Positions 26,052-35,482 of a stretch of 56,181 bases of DNA are shown in pieces. Within the stretch, counting starts at the first letter, position 1, and each line of letters opens with the position of its first letter. Position numbers and translations under genes: made by a program. The notes under the pieces are model-generated. The model was not told the origin of the DNA and searched no databases. It saw nothing but the letters and a program-made list of their open reading frames with translations. Source of the DNA: Agrobacterium rubi TR3 = NBRC 13261 (lineage in GTDB: Bacteria > Pseudomonadota > Alphaproteobacteria > Rhizobiales > Rhizobiaceae); assembly GCF_000739935.1 (NCBI RefSeq), contig NZ_BBJU01000008.1:1-56181 (forward strand), written 5' to 3'.

Positions 26052-27371
26052 TTAACCGACTGCGGCGCTGCGCGGCTGGAGTTTCGCTGTGACCGTCAAC
26101 GGGTTGATATAGGGTTCCAGCGCTTTGATGGTGGACGACAGTGCGCCGCGCATATCCTGAATGACCTTGCCGCCCGCATCGATCATCTTGTAGCGCTCAT
26201 TGTCATTGACGAGCAGGTAGTGCACCGCTTTCGCCAGCATCTCGATATCACGGATGATGCGCCCGCCACCCGAACGCAACAGCTTCTGATAGGCTTCGCG
26301 GAAGTTCTGCACATGGGCGCCGGACAAGACGGCGCAACCGAGCATGGCTGGTTCCAAAGGATTCTGGCCGCCTTCCGCAGTTAGCGAGCGCCCAACAAAG
26401 GCAAGCTCCGTCAACCGCAGGTACAGGCCCATTTCGCCGATGCTATCGCCCAGGAAAATATCGGTCTCCGGTGTGATGACGTCGTTGCGGCTTCTGCGCG
26501 CGACGGTGAGGTTCATGCCTTTCAGCATGGTTTCGATCTCATCGGCTCTTTCAGGGTGGCGCGGCACGATGATGGTAAGCTGGCCATTGCGGGACTTGAT
26601 GGCGTTGTGCACGGTCGCGGCGGCTTTTTCTTCGCCATCGAATGTCGAGATGGCAGACCACGTCTTGCGATTGCCGATCTGGCGGCGATAGGTATCGAGC
26701 GCCGTGGCATCGCACGGTGGCGGGTCCGTATCGCCCTTGAGATTGCCCGACACAACGACCGGCCATGAGCCTAAGTCGCGAAAACGTTCTGCGTCCACAT
26801 CAGACTGGGCAACGACCAAGGCCAGCTTGCTGAACAGCGCCTCGGCAAAATCAGAGCGGCTGTGCCAGCGCCCGAAGGACCGGTCCGAAAGCCGCGCATT
26901 GACGCGTATCTGCGGGATGTGACGGCGCTCGAGCTCCATCATGGTGACAGGCCATATCTCGGACTCGGCTGTGATTGCCGCATCCGGCGACCAGTATGTC
27001 AGAAAACGGCAGACGGAGAATTTGACGTCGAGCGGCACATATTGGTGGATGACGTCATCACCCAGACGCGTTTGGCTGAGCTCTGCCGAGGTCACGGTGC
27101 CCGTGGTCAAAAGAACGTGAATGTCGCGTTTTCTGATCTCGCGGATGAGCGGAACCAGCGCAAGGGTCTCGCCTACGCTTGCGGCATGAAACCAGACCAG
27201 AGGGCCGCGTGGGCGATCTTTGCTCGGATAACCGAAACGCTCCATGCGGCGGGTCTTGTCTTCCTTGCCTTTGGCGGAACGGTACATGAGGTAAGGTCGG
27301 GCGAAGGGATAGGCTGCGGCACCGGCAATTCTGTAACCCGAAAGGGCGAAACGTGCGATTCGGCTGTTCAT
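26052..27371 (-). CDS. waaA: 3-deoxy-D-manno-octulosonic acid (Kdo) transferase
   Basis: This 439-residue glycosyltransferase adds Kdo to the lipid A precursor. An N-terminal membrane anchor (ALSGYRIAGAAAYPFARPYLMY) is followed by VWFHAASVGETLALVPLIREIR, whose Glu is the catalytic base of the family. The C-terminal half has FVGRSLTAEGGQNPLEPAMLGCAVLSG. Neighbours (DUF4170 upstream, lpxK downstream) agree. It is a little longer than the E. coli enzyme, mainly at the C-terminus. Confidence 0.96.
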   Translation of the reverse strand: MNSRIARFALSGYRIAGAAAYPFARPYLMYRSAKGKEDKTRRMERFGYPSKDRPRGPLVWFHAASVGETLALVPLIREIRKRDIHVLLTTGTVTSAELSQTRLGDDVIHQYVPLDVKFSVCRFLTYWSPDAAITAESEIWPVTMMELERRHIPQIRVNARLSDRSFGRWHSRSDFAEALFSKLALVVAQSDVDAERFRDLGSWPVVVSGNLKGDTDPPPCDATALDTYRRQIGNRKTWSAISTFDGEEKAAATVHNAIKSRNGQLTIIVPRHPERADEIETMLKGMNLTVARRSRNDVITPETDIFLGDSIGEMGLYLRLTELAFVGRSLTAEGGQNPLEPAMLGCAVLSGAHVQNFREAYQKLLRSGGGRIIRDIEMLAKAVHYLLVNDNERYKMIDAGGKVIQDMRGALSSTIKALEPYINPLTVTAKLQPRSAAVG

Positions 27372-27701
27372 GACATGCTGCCTTCGATCATTTCGCGCAA
27401 AGCTTTCCCCTGTGATCTCCGCCGAAGCTCTGCGTTCGCAAAACGCAAGAGGTCAACGGGTTCCGTCTTGTTGGTTCGGCATGGTCGCTTCCGGGCCGCC
27501 TGCGACGTTTCATGTCGATGCCTGGAAGCGTATTGTTACAAAAATGCGTCTTTTTTTGTTTCAGAGCAGAGATGTTTGTTTCAGAGCAGACACGGGCCAG
27601 CGAAAATTCCGCTGCGCCCTCAAGATCGCTGTCTCTGCCACCGAGACTCGCTGATATTTCCATCTGTCCGATATAGTACAAACACAGTTGGAAAGCAGCG
27701 A
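27372..27701. other. Intergenic region between waaA and DUF4170
   Basis: About 330 bases separate genes that are usually close. It contains a duplicated 16-base segment (27555-27590) and is AT-rich around it. I see no supported gene. Confidence 0.5.
27555..27590. repeat. Tandem 16-base repeat upstream of waaA
   Basis: TTTGTTTCAGAGCAGA occurs at 27555-27570 and again at 27575-27590, a 20-base period. The two copies are identical, suggesting a recent duplication. Confidence 0.8.
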
Positions 27702-27938
27702 TTATTTGCTTTGCGGATCGAGAAGCCTGTGCATATGCACTATAAAATAACGCATGTGGGCGTTATCCACAGTCTGCTGGGCCTTTGACTTCCACGCCGT
27801 CAGTGCCGTTGCATAGTCTGGATAGATGCCGACGATATCCAACGCCTTCAAATCACGAAATTGTACGTCCTGAAGATTTTCCAGCTCGCCGCCGAATACG
27901 AGATGCAGAAGCTGTTTCTGGTTGCCCGCTACAGTCAT
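27702..27938 (-). CDS. DUF4170 family protein
   Basis: This 78-residue conserved alphaproteobacterial protein is recognised by HLVFGGELENLQDVQFRDLKALDIVGIYPDYATALTAWKSKAQQTVDNAHMRYFIVHMHRLLDP-type sequence. Its function is unknown, but it is regularly found between the inositol-phosphatase-like gene and waaA, as here, which suggests a link to lipopolysaccharide synthesis. Confidence 0.88.
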   Translation of the reverse strand: MTVAGNQKQLLHLVFGGELENLQDVQFRDLKALDIVGIYPDYATALTAWKSKAQQTVDNAHMRYFIVHMHRLLDPQSK

Positions 27939-28006
27939 TTTCTTCTCTTCTTTCTAATGCTCTATTGTCCCGAGAGGTTTTCATCTGCGGGATTTTAAAG
28001 TGAAAA

Positions 28007-28810
28007 TCAACCTCTGGCCGACAGGTTCAAGGGTGCCAACAGATCTGGCAGAATATGGTTTGCCGCAGCACACAGTTCCGGATGGCGGACACTGGCACGG
28101 TTATAGATCAGCGGGTTTCCATCGAGATCAACCAGCTTGCCACCGGCCTGCTCAAGAATGAGATCGGCAGCAGCCAGATCCCAGTCATGGGCGTCGGCCT
28201 TGACCAGCGTGCCGTCGATGCGACCATCCGACACCATGGCCAGCCGGTAGGCCAGAGACGGCACGTGTGCAATGCGGTGAATGCGTGATTTGAGATTTTG
28301 CGGCAGCCGCGCGATCACATCTTCCGGCGCAGCCAACTGAATCTGACCATCGATGCTGGACGAAGTCGATAGGGCCTTGCCGTTTTTCATGGCAGGCGCA
28401 CCAAGCGATGCGGTGAATTCCTCATCGAATGCGGGTGCGACGAGCACCGCGGCGACCGGCCTGCCTTGATGGACGACGGCCACGCTGACACACCAGGTGT
28501 CCTTGCCGTTGATGAAGGCCCGTGTGCCATCGATCGGGTCGACCACGAAGAGGGTTTCCTTCGACAGCCGGTCCTCATTGTCGTCGGTTTCTTCCGAAAG
28601 CCAGCCGTAATGCGGGCGGGCCTTTTGCAGCATCGTGGCCAGCACCTCGTTGGCGGCATAGTCGGCTGCGCTCACCGGCGAATGGCCGCTTTTCCACCAG
28701 ACTTCCGGGTCCTTGCGGAAAAACTGGAGCGCAACGCGGCCAGCTTGCCGGGCAGCATCCGCAATGAGGTCGAGATCGGAGCGCCAGTCTGCCCCTTTTG
28801 TATCGGTCAT
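28007..28810 (-). CDS. Inositol monophosphatase-family phosphatase (CysQ-like)
   Basis: This 267-residue Mg-dependent phosphatase has the family metal sites EETDDN, VVDPIDGTRAFINGKDTWCVSVAV (motif DPIDGT) and HDWDLAAADLILEQAGG (motif WD.AA). The family includes inositol monophosphatases and the 3'(2'),5'-bisphosphate nucleotidase CysQ; the position next to DUF4170 and pmbA favours the CysQ-like group of alphaproteobacteria. I place the start at the ATG at 28810; the longer frame begins with TTG and has no family similarity. The ribosome binding site is weak. Confidence 0.9.
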   Translation of the reverse strand: MTDTKGADWRSDLDLIADAARQAGRVALQFFRKDPEVWWKSGHSPVSAADYAANEVLATMLQKARPHYGWLSEETDDNEDRLSKETLFVVDPIDGTRAFINGKDTWCVSVAVVHQGRPVAAVLVAPAFDEEFTASLGAPAMKNGKALSTSSSIDGQIQLAAPEDVIARLPQNLKSRIHRIAHVPSLAYRLAMVSDGRIDGTLVKADAHDWDLAAADLILEQAGGKLVDLDGNPLIYNRASVRHPELCAAANHILPDLLAPLNLSARG

Positions 28811-28909
28811 TCTATCGTCGTTCGTTTCGCGGGCCTTTTCTGAAGGCCGGTTTTCAGTCCCCGAACATGCGCATGGTGCGGGCACCAAAGCAACCGTTGA
28901 TTGATGCCA

Positions 28910-30262
28910 TCAGCGTCCCGCTATGGTCATGCCTTCAATCGCGAGCGTCGGGGCGGCCACGCCATATTTGCGGTCAATGTCGTTTGCAGGGGTTATCAGC
29001 ATGAACATGTCCTTGAGGTTGGAGGCAATCGTGACCTCCGACACCGGGAAGGCTTTTTCGCCATTCTCGATCCAGAACCCGCTTGCACCACAGCTATATT
29101 CGCCCGTCAGAAGATTGGCACCATGGCCGATCAGTTCGGTGACATAGAAGCCGGTACCGACCTGGGCGATCAAATCCTGTGGCGAGATATCGCCCGGCTC
29201 CAGCGCCAGATTGGTGGAGGCCGGAGAGACAGACGTTCCACCACGCACGCCGCGACCATTGGTTTCCAGTCCGAGCCCGATTTCGCGGGCCGTGGATGTC
29301 GACAGGAACCAGTGCTTCAGCACGCCGTCCTCGATCATCACAAGCTTTTCGCCGCGCACGCCTTCTCCATCGAAGGGACGCGACGACGGGCCGCGCACAA
29401 TCTGTGGATCGTCGGTGATCACGAGGCCTTTTTTCAGCACCTGCTGGCCCATCTTGTCACGCAGGAAGCTGGTTTTGCGGGCAACCGATGCGCCATTGAG
29501 GGCCCCGGCAATGCCGCTGACGAAGCCGCGAGCGATGCGCGGATCGAACACGACGGTGATATTGCTGCCGGTATCGACCTGGCGGGGATTGATGCGTTTG
29601 ACCGCTTTTTCGCCCGCGCGCCGCCCGATGTCTTCGGGATTGTCAAGATCAGCGAAATAGAGGCGGCTGTCATAGTCGTAGTCGCGCTCCATCTTGGTGC
29701 CTTCACCGGCGATGACGCTAACCGAGCGGCCGAAGCGGCTGCCCATATAGCTGCCGGAAAAACCGTGCGAGGTGACCAGCACCAGGCCGCCCATGCCGCT
29801 GGAGGCGCCGGCACCCGAAGAATTGCTGACGCCGGGAACGGCAAGTGCCGCTTCTTCTGCCGCGAGCGCTGCTTCGCGCAACTGATCGGCAGAGACTTCT
29901 GTCGGATCGAACAGTTGCAGGTCATCATAGGAATTTGCCAGCCGACCACTGTCCGCGAGGCAGGCATAGGGGTCTTCCGGCGACACCTTGGCCATCGCAA
30001 CGGCGCGTTCGGCGAGCGTCTTCAGGTCGAAACCGGGATTGGCCGAAACACTGGCGACACGTTTGCCGACGAAGACGCGCAGCGAGAAATCATCGCTCTC
30101 GGAGGACTCCGTGCTTTCCACCTTGCCCAGCCGCACGCCAACGGATTGCGAGCGGGACCGCACGATGACGGCATCCGCCTCATCCGCGCCTGCGCGGCGG
30201 GCCAGATCGACCAGTTCGCTGGCACGCTCGAGAAGCTTGAAGGAATCGATATCTGAGGACAT
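28910..30262 (-). CDS. pmbA: TldD/PmbA-family metalloprotease component PmbA
   Basis: This 450-residue protein is PmbA (TldE), partner of TldD in a metalloprotease that processes small peptides, such as microcins, and the CcdA antitoxin in enterobacteria. Recognisable blocks are VRLGKVESTESSESDDFSLRVFVGKR near the N-terminus, FDGEGVRGEKLVMIEDGVLKHWFLSTSTAREIGL and ELIGHGANLLTGEYSCGASGFWIENGE near the C-terminus. TldE proteins lack the HExxxH metal motif of TldD, and I do not see one here. No tldD is in the window. Confidence 0.94.
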   Translation of the reverse strand: MSSDIDSFKLLERASELVDLARRAGADEADAVIVRSRSQSVGVRLGKVESTESSESDDFSLRVFVGKRVASVSANPGFDLKTLAERAVAMAKVSPEDPYACLADSGRLANSYDDLQLFDPTEVSADQLREAALAAEEAALAVPGVSNSSGAGASSGMGGLVLVTSHGFSGSYMGSRFGRSVSVIAGEGTKMERDYDYDSRLYFADLDNPEDIGRRAGEKAVKRINPRQVDTGSNITVVFDPRIARGFVSGIAGALNGASVARKTSFLRDKMGQQVLKKGLVITDDPQIVRGPSSRPFDGEGVRGEKLVMIEDGVLKHWFLSTSTAREIGLGLETNGRGVRGGTSVSPASTNLALEPGDISPQDLIAQVGTGFYVTELIGHGANLLTGEYSCGASGFWIENGEKAFPVSEVTIASNLKDMFMLITPANDIDRKYGVAAPTLAIEGMTIAGR

Positions 30263-30352
30263 GGGCTAAGCCTTTCGTTGACCTCCATTTATTGCGGCAT
30301 CTGTGCTGCAGCAAGGCCAAAGCGGCATTTCACCGGTAATTGAGCGAAATGC

Positions 30353-31282
30353 CTATACGTCCACACCGTGGCCGCGATGATAAAGCTCCACCTGCATCTC
30401 GATCTGGCGCTTGAGATCATCCTTGCTGACCTGGGATTCGGCCAGGATTTCATGCGCCTTGCGGAAATCCAGCACCTTGAAGCGGTTGACCGGCGGGCGC
30501 AGGAAAATATGCGGCGGATGCATGCGCAGCTTCAACGATATCACCGACTGCATCATCAACTGGCTGGCACCGAACAGGCTCTCAAAACGGCTCGGCATCG
30601 TCGTGCCATCGCCTTCCGGCCCGCCGACCACATCCACCGCAATCACGATATCCGCTTTGTCCAGCAGATGGTCGTAAGGCACGGGATTGAAAATGCCACC
30701 ATCGATCATGATGCGGTCATTCATGCGGATGGGCATGAACAGGGCGGGAATGGCCGAGGACGCCGCAAGCGCTTGCCTGAGATCGCCATCTTCTACGATG
30801 ACTTCGGACTGCGCGTAATAATCCGTCGCGGTGACCTTCATCGGGATTTTCAGCCGGTCGAAGGTCTTGGGCATCGCCGATGGCAGGAGGGCATCGAGAA
30901 CGAGTTCGAGATTGAACTGTCCGAGGCGAAAGCCGAAGACGGCGTGGCGCATGGAGGCGGGGCCGAGGCTCCAGAGCTTGTTGGCGACGCTGCCCTTCTT
31001 GCCCATGAGCTCCAGCGTGTATTCCCTGATATCACGGCCGCTCATACCAGCGGCCATTCCAGCGCCGATGATGGAGCCGATAGAGGATCCTGCGATAGCC
31101 GTTGGGCGAATGCCCAGCTCATCCAGGGCTTCAACGATGTTGATGTGGCAGATGCCGCGTGCGCCACCGCCACCCAGGGCGAGCGCGAAGGTCGGATCAC
31201 GGACTTCGGTGATAGGATTGTCTCTCGCTAAGTCTTTGCGTTTGCGCTTCTTGCCAGAGAGTTTCTTTTTCTTGTCAGCCAC
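30353..31282 (-). CDS. Patatin-like phospholipase
   Basis: This 309-residue protein has all parts of the patatin serine-aspartate dyad: oxyanion hole GGGGARGICH, nucleophile in GSSIGSIIG, and catalytic Asp in MIDGGIFNPVP. The N-terminus is very basic (ADKKKKLSGKKRKRKDLARDN). There is no signal peptide, so it is a cytoplasmic or membrane-surface lipid hydrolase of the RssA/YchK type. The start is GTG with AAGGAG upstream. Confidence 0.92.
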   Translation of the reverse strand: MADKKKKLSGKKRKRKDLARDNPITEVRDPTFALALGGGGARGICHINIVEALDELGIRPTAIAGSSIGSIIGAGMAAGMSGRDIREYTLELMGKKGSVANKLWSLGPASMRHAVFGFRLGQFNLELVLDALLPSAMPKTFDRLKIPMKVTATDYYAQSEVIVEDGDLRQALAASSAIPALFMPIRMNDRIMIDGGIFNPVPYDHLLDKADIVIAVDVVGGPEGDGTTMPSRFESLFGASQLMMQSVISLKLRMHPPHIFLRPPVNRFKVLDFRKAHEILAESQVSKDDLKRQIEMQVELYHRGHGVDV

Positions 31283-31345
31283 GGGTGCGGCCTCTCCTTC
31301 ATGTCATGTGCTGTCCCGCTCTATGACACAAAGACGACAGGAGAG

Positions 31346-31372
31346 TGACGCGCAACGCATGGTCGCGCGTCA
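31346..31372. repeat. Inverted repeat between patatin gene and rsmD
   Basis: TGACGCGC and GCGCGTCA form an eight-pair stem with an eleven-base loop. It could terminate rsmD transcription (minus strand), but no T-run follows. Confidence 0.4.
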
Positions 31373-31390
31373 TCGTGATCAAAATGCCGC

Positions 31391-31948
31391 TTAAGGCTCG
31401 TAACGGTAGAAATGCATGATGGAGTCCCCGAAGGTACGGCTTTCCAGCAGCTTGAACGCCGGATCGACGGTGACGAGAACATCGGCCCGTTCTTCGAGAA
31501 TGGCCAGAGCACCCGGCACCAGCCAGCCACCCAGATGGGCCGCCACAAACGCCTTTTCGCCTTGCCCCTGTGCATAAGGCGGGTCTGCGAACAGCACGTC
31601 GAAGGGTTCGATGTTGTTGACGCTGCCAAGCTTTGTGGCATCACGGCGCAGAATGCGCGCGCGGCCATGCAGGCCGAGAGCATCGATGTTTTCCCACAAC
31701 AGCCCCCTGCCCTCGACGCCGTTTTCCACAAACAGCGCCACGCGGCAACCACGCGAGAGAGCTTCCAGCCCGACCGCGCCGGTGCCCGCGAAAACATCGA
31801 GGATGCGCGTGCCATCCAGGCTTTCCGGATAGGCATGGCTCAGGATGTTGAAGAGGCTTTCACGCGTACGGTCGATTGTGGGCCTGATTGTATTCGATTT
31901 CGGAGCGGCAAGTGACCTGCCGCGAAACTCACCGCCGACGATCCGCAT
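31391..31948 (-). CDS. rsmD: 16S rRNA (guanine-966-N2)-methyltransferase
   Basis: This 185-residue methyltransferase begins [24 protein letters not shown], as RsmD proteins do. It has SAM motif [20 protein letters not shown] and catalytic motif [12 protein letters not shown]. It overlaps the end of the pseudouridine synthase gene upstream by 20 bases, so the two rRNA-modification genes are translationally coupled. Confidence 0.95.
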   Translation of the reverse strand: MRIVGGEFRGRSLAAPKSNTIRPTIDRTRESLFNILSHAYPESLDGTRILDVFAGTGAVGLEALSRGCRVALFVENGVEGRGLLWENIDALGLHGRARILRRDATKLGSVNNIEPFDVLFADPPYAQGQGEKAFVAAHLGGWLVPGALAILEERADVLVTVDPAFKLLESRTFGDSIMHFYRYEP

Positions 31949-33920
31949 TACGCGTCATTCCCTTAGCCCCAGAAGGTTTGCCACCTGGCCCTTTGCCACC
32001 GGGACCGTTGCCGGGTCCCTCGCGATCCGGGCCTTTACCAGCACCCGGCCCTTTGCCCGAAAAACCGCCTTCGGAACGCTCGCCACGCGGCTTGCCGAAT
32101 GCTGGTTTTCCACCGAAGCCACCGGGCTTGCCGCCGGACGGACGGCCTTCGCGGGGCTTGTCACCAAAGGGTTTTGCACCGCGCGGCTTATCGCCGAACG
32201 GGCGTTCGCCACGGGGACGATCACCCTCTTCGCGTGGCTTGCGGTCGCTGAACGGACGCTCGCTGCGGGCGGGACGGTCGCCAAATGGTTTTTCGGCACG
32301 GGCGGGACGATCTCCGAACGAACGTGCGCCGCGAGGACGGTCGCTGCGCTCGGCATTATCGCGTGGCTTGCGGTCGCCGTAAGGGCGTTCGCTGCGTTCA
32401 CCGCTGCGGGCCGGGCGGTCACCACGATCCGGGCGGGCACTGAAGGGGCGATCGCCACGGGGGCGATCACCACGATCGCCTGCGTCACGCGGCTTGCGAT
32501 CTCCAAAGGATTTCTCGCCACGATCCCCACCGCGAGCTGGACGGTCGCCGAAGGATTTTTCGCCGCGTTCGCCTCTGCCGCGTCCACGGCTTTCGTCCTG
32601 CGCAGGCTTGTCGGCGCGGATCCATTCGCCATCCACATCCCTGTGTCTGACGATGGCGCGACGGGCATCGGCCTCTGCCGATGGCTTGAAGACGCTTTCG
32701 GCTTCGGCGCGGACGGACTTACGCTCCTTGCCATCGCGCGTTGGCCGTGCACCCGGTGCCATCCAAACATTGGCGGTGCGGTTGCTGCCCATCTGCGGAC
32801 GCTTGGGACGGTCGTCGTCACGCTCGTCATCACGGCCCTTGGCGAAGGGTTTGCCGGGACGTTTCGCGTCTGGCTTGCCCTGCGCACGGTCGCGGGGATT
32901 GTCGCGCTTTTCAGCGAAATTGCCACCGCGTGGGTTCTGCTCCGCATCGCCGCGCTTGGTCCATTCGGACTTCACAGGACGCTGGGCAGGGGCTTCGTCG
33001 TCGTCGGTGACGGCATCGTAGATCGGCGCATCGAAGTTCGCACCGGCGGCCTCGATGAGGCGTGGGCCAAGCTGATCGCGCAGCATGCGGCCGCGCACTT
33101 CCACGACTTGGCTTTCCGGCAGGTCACCCAGCTGGAACGGACCATAGGAAATACGGATAAGGCGGTTGACCTCAAGGCCGATGGCACCCAGCACATTCTT
33201 GATTTCGCGGTTCTTTCCCTCGCGAATGCCCATGGTGATCCAGACATTGTGGCCCTGGGTGCGGTCGAGCGTTGCCTCGATGGCGCCGTAGAGCACGCCA
33301 TCGACGGCAATACCGTCCTTCAGCTTGTCGAGAGCGGCCTGATCCACTTCACCATAGGCGCGCACGCGGTAACGGCGCAGCCAGCCGGTGGTCGGCAATT
33401 CCAGAACGCGCGACAGGCCGCCGTCATTGGTCAGCAGCAGCAGGCCTTCGGTGTTGATATCCAGACGCCCAATGGACAGAACGCGGGGAAGCTCCTTCGG
33501 CAGATTGTCGAAAACGGTTGGGCGACCCTCGGGATCGGAATTCGTCGTCACCAGACCGGATGGCTTGTGATAGAGCCAAAGCCGTGTGCGTTCGGCGCCA
33601 CGGATCGGTTCGCCATCGACCTCGATCTTGTCATCCAGGGTGGCGTTGACCGCCGGGCTTTCCAGCTTGACGCCGTTCAGCGAAACGCGGCCTTCCATGA
33701 TCATACGCTCGACATCGCGGCGCGAGGCCACGCCTGCGCGCGCCATGATCTTGGAAATGCGCTCGGGTTTCGTCGCTGCCGTTTCCGTCGCCACGGTCTC
33801 GGTCTTTGCGGCAAATGGCTTCTTTTCGCGCGCCGCATCAGGCTTGGCCGAAGATGTCGGCTTCCTGTCACGGTCGAATGTTTTGCCGCCAGCGCGCTTC
33901 GGCTTGTCTTTGAATGTCAT
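31929..33920 (-). CDS. 23S rRNA pseudouridine synthase (RluB type) with long disordered tail
   Basis: This 663-residue protein starts with about 50 basic residues, then an S4 RNA-binding domain ([30 protein letters not shown], 54-83) and the RsuA/RluB catalytic domain with [16 protein letters not shown] (catalytic Asp153) to about residue 295. Ordinary RluB/RluE proteins stop near 300 residues. The remaining 360 residues are an Arg/Asp/Gly/Pro/Lys-rich low-complexity tail with many repeats of the type [20 protein letters not shown] and ending [16 protein letters not shown]. The start is the ATG at 33920; the frame continues upstream through tadA on the other strand and is not coding there. 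Confidence 0.93.
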   Translation of the reverse strand: MTFKDKPKRAGGKTFDRDRKPTSSAKPDAAREKKPFAAKTETVATETAATKPERISKIMARAGVASRRDVERMIMEGRVSLNGVKLESPAVNATLDDKIEVDGEPIRGAERTRLWLYHKPSGLVTTNSDPEGRPTVFDNLPKELPRVLSIGRLDINTEGLLLLTNDGGLSRVLELPTTGWLRRYRVRAYGEVDQAALDKLKDGIAVDGVLYGAIEATLDRTQGHNVWITMGIREGKNREIKNVLGAIGLEVNRLIRISYGPFQLGDLPESQVVEVRGRMLRDQLGPRLIEAAGANFDAPIYDAVTDDDEAPAQRPVKSEWTKRGDAEQNPRGGNFAEKRDNPRDRAQGKPDAKRPGKPFAKGRDDERDDDRPKRPQMGSNRTANVWMAPGARPTRDGKERKSVRAEAESVFKPSAEADARRAIVRHRDVDGEWIRADKPAQDESRGRGRGERGEKSFGDRPARGGDRGEKSFGDRKPRDAGDRGDRPRGDRPFSARPDRGDRPARSGERSERPYGDRKPRDNAERSDRPRGARSFGDRPARAEKPFGDRPARSERPFSDRKPREEGDRPRGERPFGDKPRGAKPFGDKPREGRPSGGKPGGFGGKPAFGKPRGERSEGGFSGKGPGAGKGPDREGPGNGPGGKGPGGKPSGAKGMTRNADRRR

Positions 33921-33992
33921 TTGTTGTTTGCCTGTTGTTTGCCGTGTCCTATCAGGTCGCGCGGCACTGGTTAAGAGGAAATTGCAAGAACA

Positions 33993-34448
33993 ATGGCGGA
34001 AACGACGCATTTCATGGACTTGGCGCTTGCCGAAGCGCAGGCCGCAGCCGCACGAAACGAGGTGCCGATTGGTGCCGTGCTGGTGCTGGACGGCCGTGTG
34101 ATTGCGCGTTCGGGCAATCGCACCCGCGAGATGAACGACGTGACGGCACATGCCGAAATTGCTGTCATCCGCACGGCCTGCGAGGCACTGGGGCAAGAAC
34201 GCTTGGTGGGAGCCGACCTCTATGTGACGCTGGAGCCCTGCACGATGTGTGCGGCTGCCATATCCTTTGCCCGCATTCGCAGGCTCTATTACGGCGCAAA
34301 CGATGTGAAGGGCGGTGCAGTCGAGAGCGGGGTGCGGTTCTTCAACCAGCCCACCTGCCACCATGCGCCGGAGGTTTATTCGGGGATGGCGGAGGTGGAG
34401 AGTGCGGAGATTTTACGCGGTTTTTTTCAAGGGAAGCGTGGCGAGTGA
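33993..34448 (+). CDS. tadA: tRNA-specific adenosine deaminase
   Basis: This 151-residue zinc enzyme converts the wobble adenosine of tRNA-Arg(ACG) to inosine. It has the zinc and catalytic motifs [11 protein letters not shown] (His and Glu) and PCTMCAAAI (two Cys). The ribosome binding site is weak. It diverges from the rluB-type gene across 72 bases. Confidence 0.95.
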   Translation: MAETTHFMDLALAEAQAAAARNEVPIGAVLVLDGRVIARSGNRTREMNDVTAHAEIAVIRTACEALGQERLVGADLYVTLEPCTMCAAAISFARIRRLYYGANDVKGGAVESGVRFFNQPTCHHAPEVYSGMAEVESAEILRGFFQGKRGE

Positions 34449-34475
34449 GGCTGTGGTCGCTGACCCCAAATGTGA

Positions 34476-34560
34476 CGTCACCCTCGGGCTTGTCCCGAGG
34501 GTCTGCCCACGTTGGATGTTGGGGTTCGTCAGATCCTCGGGTCAAGCCCGAGGATGACGG
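34476..34560. repeat. Inverted pair of REP-like hairpin repeats
   Basis: The unit CGTCA-YCCTCGGG-loop-CCCGAGGR-TCTG occurs twice in opposite orientation. Hairpin one is CCCTCGGG/CCCGAGGG (34481-34501, loop CTTGT) and hairpin two is ATCCTCGGG/CCCGAGGAT (34533-34555, loop TCAAG). The pair fills the gap between the convergent tadA and lipoprotein genes. This resembles the palindromic intergenic elements widespread in alphaproteobacteria. Confidence 0.8.
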
Positions 34561-34629
34561 AGGTTGGGGCTTGCGATCCTACAAGCCAATCGCGTTCAGC
34601 GATAAGTAATCGCCGCCGTCAATCAACCG

Positions 34630-35262
34630 TTACTGGAACGGGTTCCACCAGTTCTTGCCGGTGCCGGCCATGGCGGCATTCTTCTTGCGCTCTTTTTCCT
34701 TCTTCGCTTCCGGCTCACCGAGATCAGCGAGCTGATCCTGCGGCACGTTGCGGTATTCGACCGGCGGGTCGGTGAGGAATTTGCGCTGGTTGCTGTTCAC
34801 AACCGTGCCGCCCTGCGCATCGGCCTTGGCCTTGCGGAAGGCTTCCCACTTCTGGGTTTCGGTCATCTGACCATTGGTGCCGTTACCGGCCAGCAATGGC
34901 GAACGGTAATTCGGGTTGTCGCGGTTTTCGTCGGCTTCCTTGCGCAGACGCTCGCGGGCTTCTTCCGGCGTCTCTGGCCATTGCGGGTTCGTTTCGCGGT
35001 TGGCGAGGCTCTTTTGTGGCTGGGCCAGCTGGTCGGCACGGGCCTGGGCGGGAACGACGAGGCCGGGACGCGGATTGTATTTCAGATTGCGCTTGCTCTG
35101 GTCGCCGGTGATGGACGTGGCATTGCCAAGGTCATCGACCAGCTGTTCGGCGGACGTCTTGCCCGTGCCATAGGTCGGGCTGGTGCAGGCGCTGAGCGCA
35201 AGGCAAACAGATACCGCGCCAAAAATGGTGCCGTGGATGCGAAATCTCTGCGTCATGCTCAT
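34630..35262 (-). CDS. Putative outer lipoprotein of unknown function
   Basis: This 210-residue protein has a lipoprotein signal (TIFGAVSVCLALSAC, lipobox LSAC at about residue 26). The mature part is hydrophilic and rich in Asn, Lys, Glu and Gln, with no membrane segment, and ends with AMAGTGKNWWNPFQ. I recognise no domain. It probably is anchored in the cell envelope. Two ATGs (35262 and 35256) are possible starts. Confidence 0.8.
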   Translation of the reverse strand: MSMTQRFRIHGTIFGAVSVCLALSACTSPTYGTGKTSAEQLVDDLGNATSITGDQSKRNLKYNPRPGLVVPAQARADQLAQPQKSLANRETNPQWPETPEEARERLRKEADENRDNPNYRSPLLAGNGTNGQMTETQKWEAFRKAKADAQGGTVVNSNQRKFLTDPPVEYRNVPQDQLADLGEPEAKKEKERKKNAAMAGTGKNWWNPFQ

Positions 35263-35333
35263 GGAAACCCTTCCGCCCCAAAGCGCCGTGCGCCCATACG
35301 GGCGCTTACAGAGCGCTCTTATACCAATTCAAG

Positions 35334-35377
35334 GCATCGTGCATTCCGAAAATCGATGTCGATTTCCGGGCTGATGC
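35334..35377. repeat. Imperfect 44-base palindromic element
   Basis: GCATC at one end pairs with GATGC at the other, and the core CCGAAAATCG (35346-35355) pairs with CGATTTCCGG (35360-35369) across ATGT with one mismatch. It resembles the A/T-cored palindromes that recur between genes in Rhizobiaceae. It lies upstream of the lipoprotein gene. Confidence 0.65.
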
Positions 35378-35482
35378 TGTAGCCGTCCCGCGACCGTTAG
35401 CCCGCATTGATGCTAAAATCCGGCCAATTTCAGGCAGGTTTACCGGATGAACGGCTAAAGTGCAATTCACCCGGTACTTTTC

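Noticed and set aside
31845..33974. A 709-codon open frame on the plus strand across the RluB-type gene
   Set aside because: It is antisense to a clear S4/pseudouridine synthase domain and to rsmD; the openness comes from the repetitive Arg/Gly/Asp codons of the tail. No start signal or recognisable domain.
33921..34364. N-terminal extension of the RluB-type protein to 811 residues
   Set aside because: It is antisense to tadA, whose HAE and PCxxC motifs are clear.
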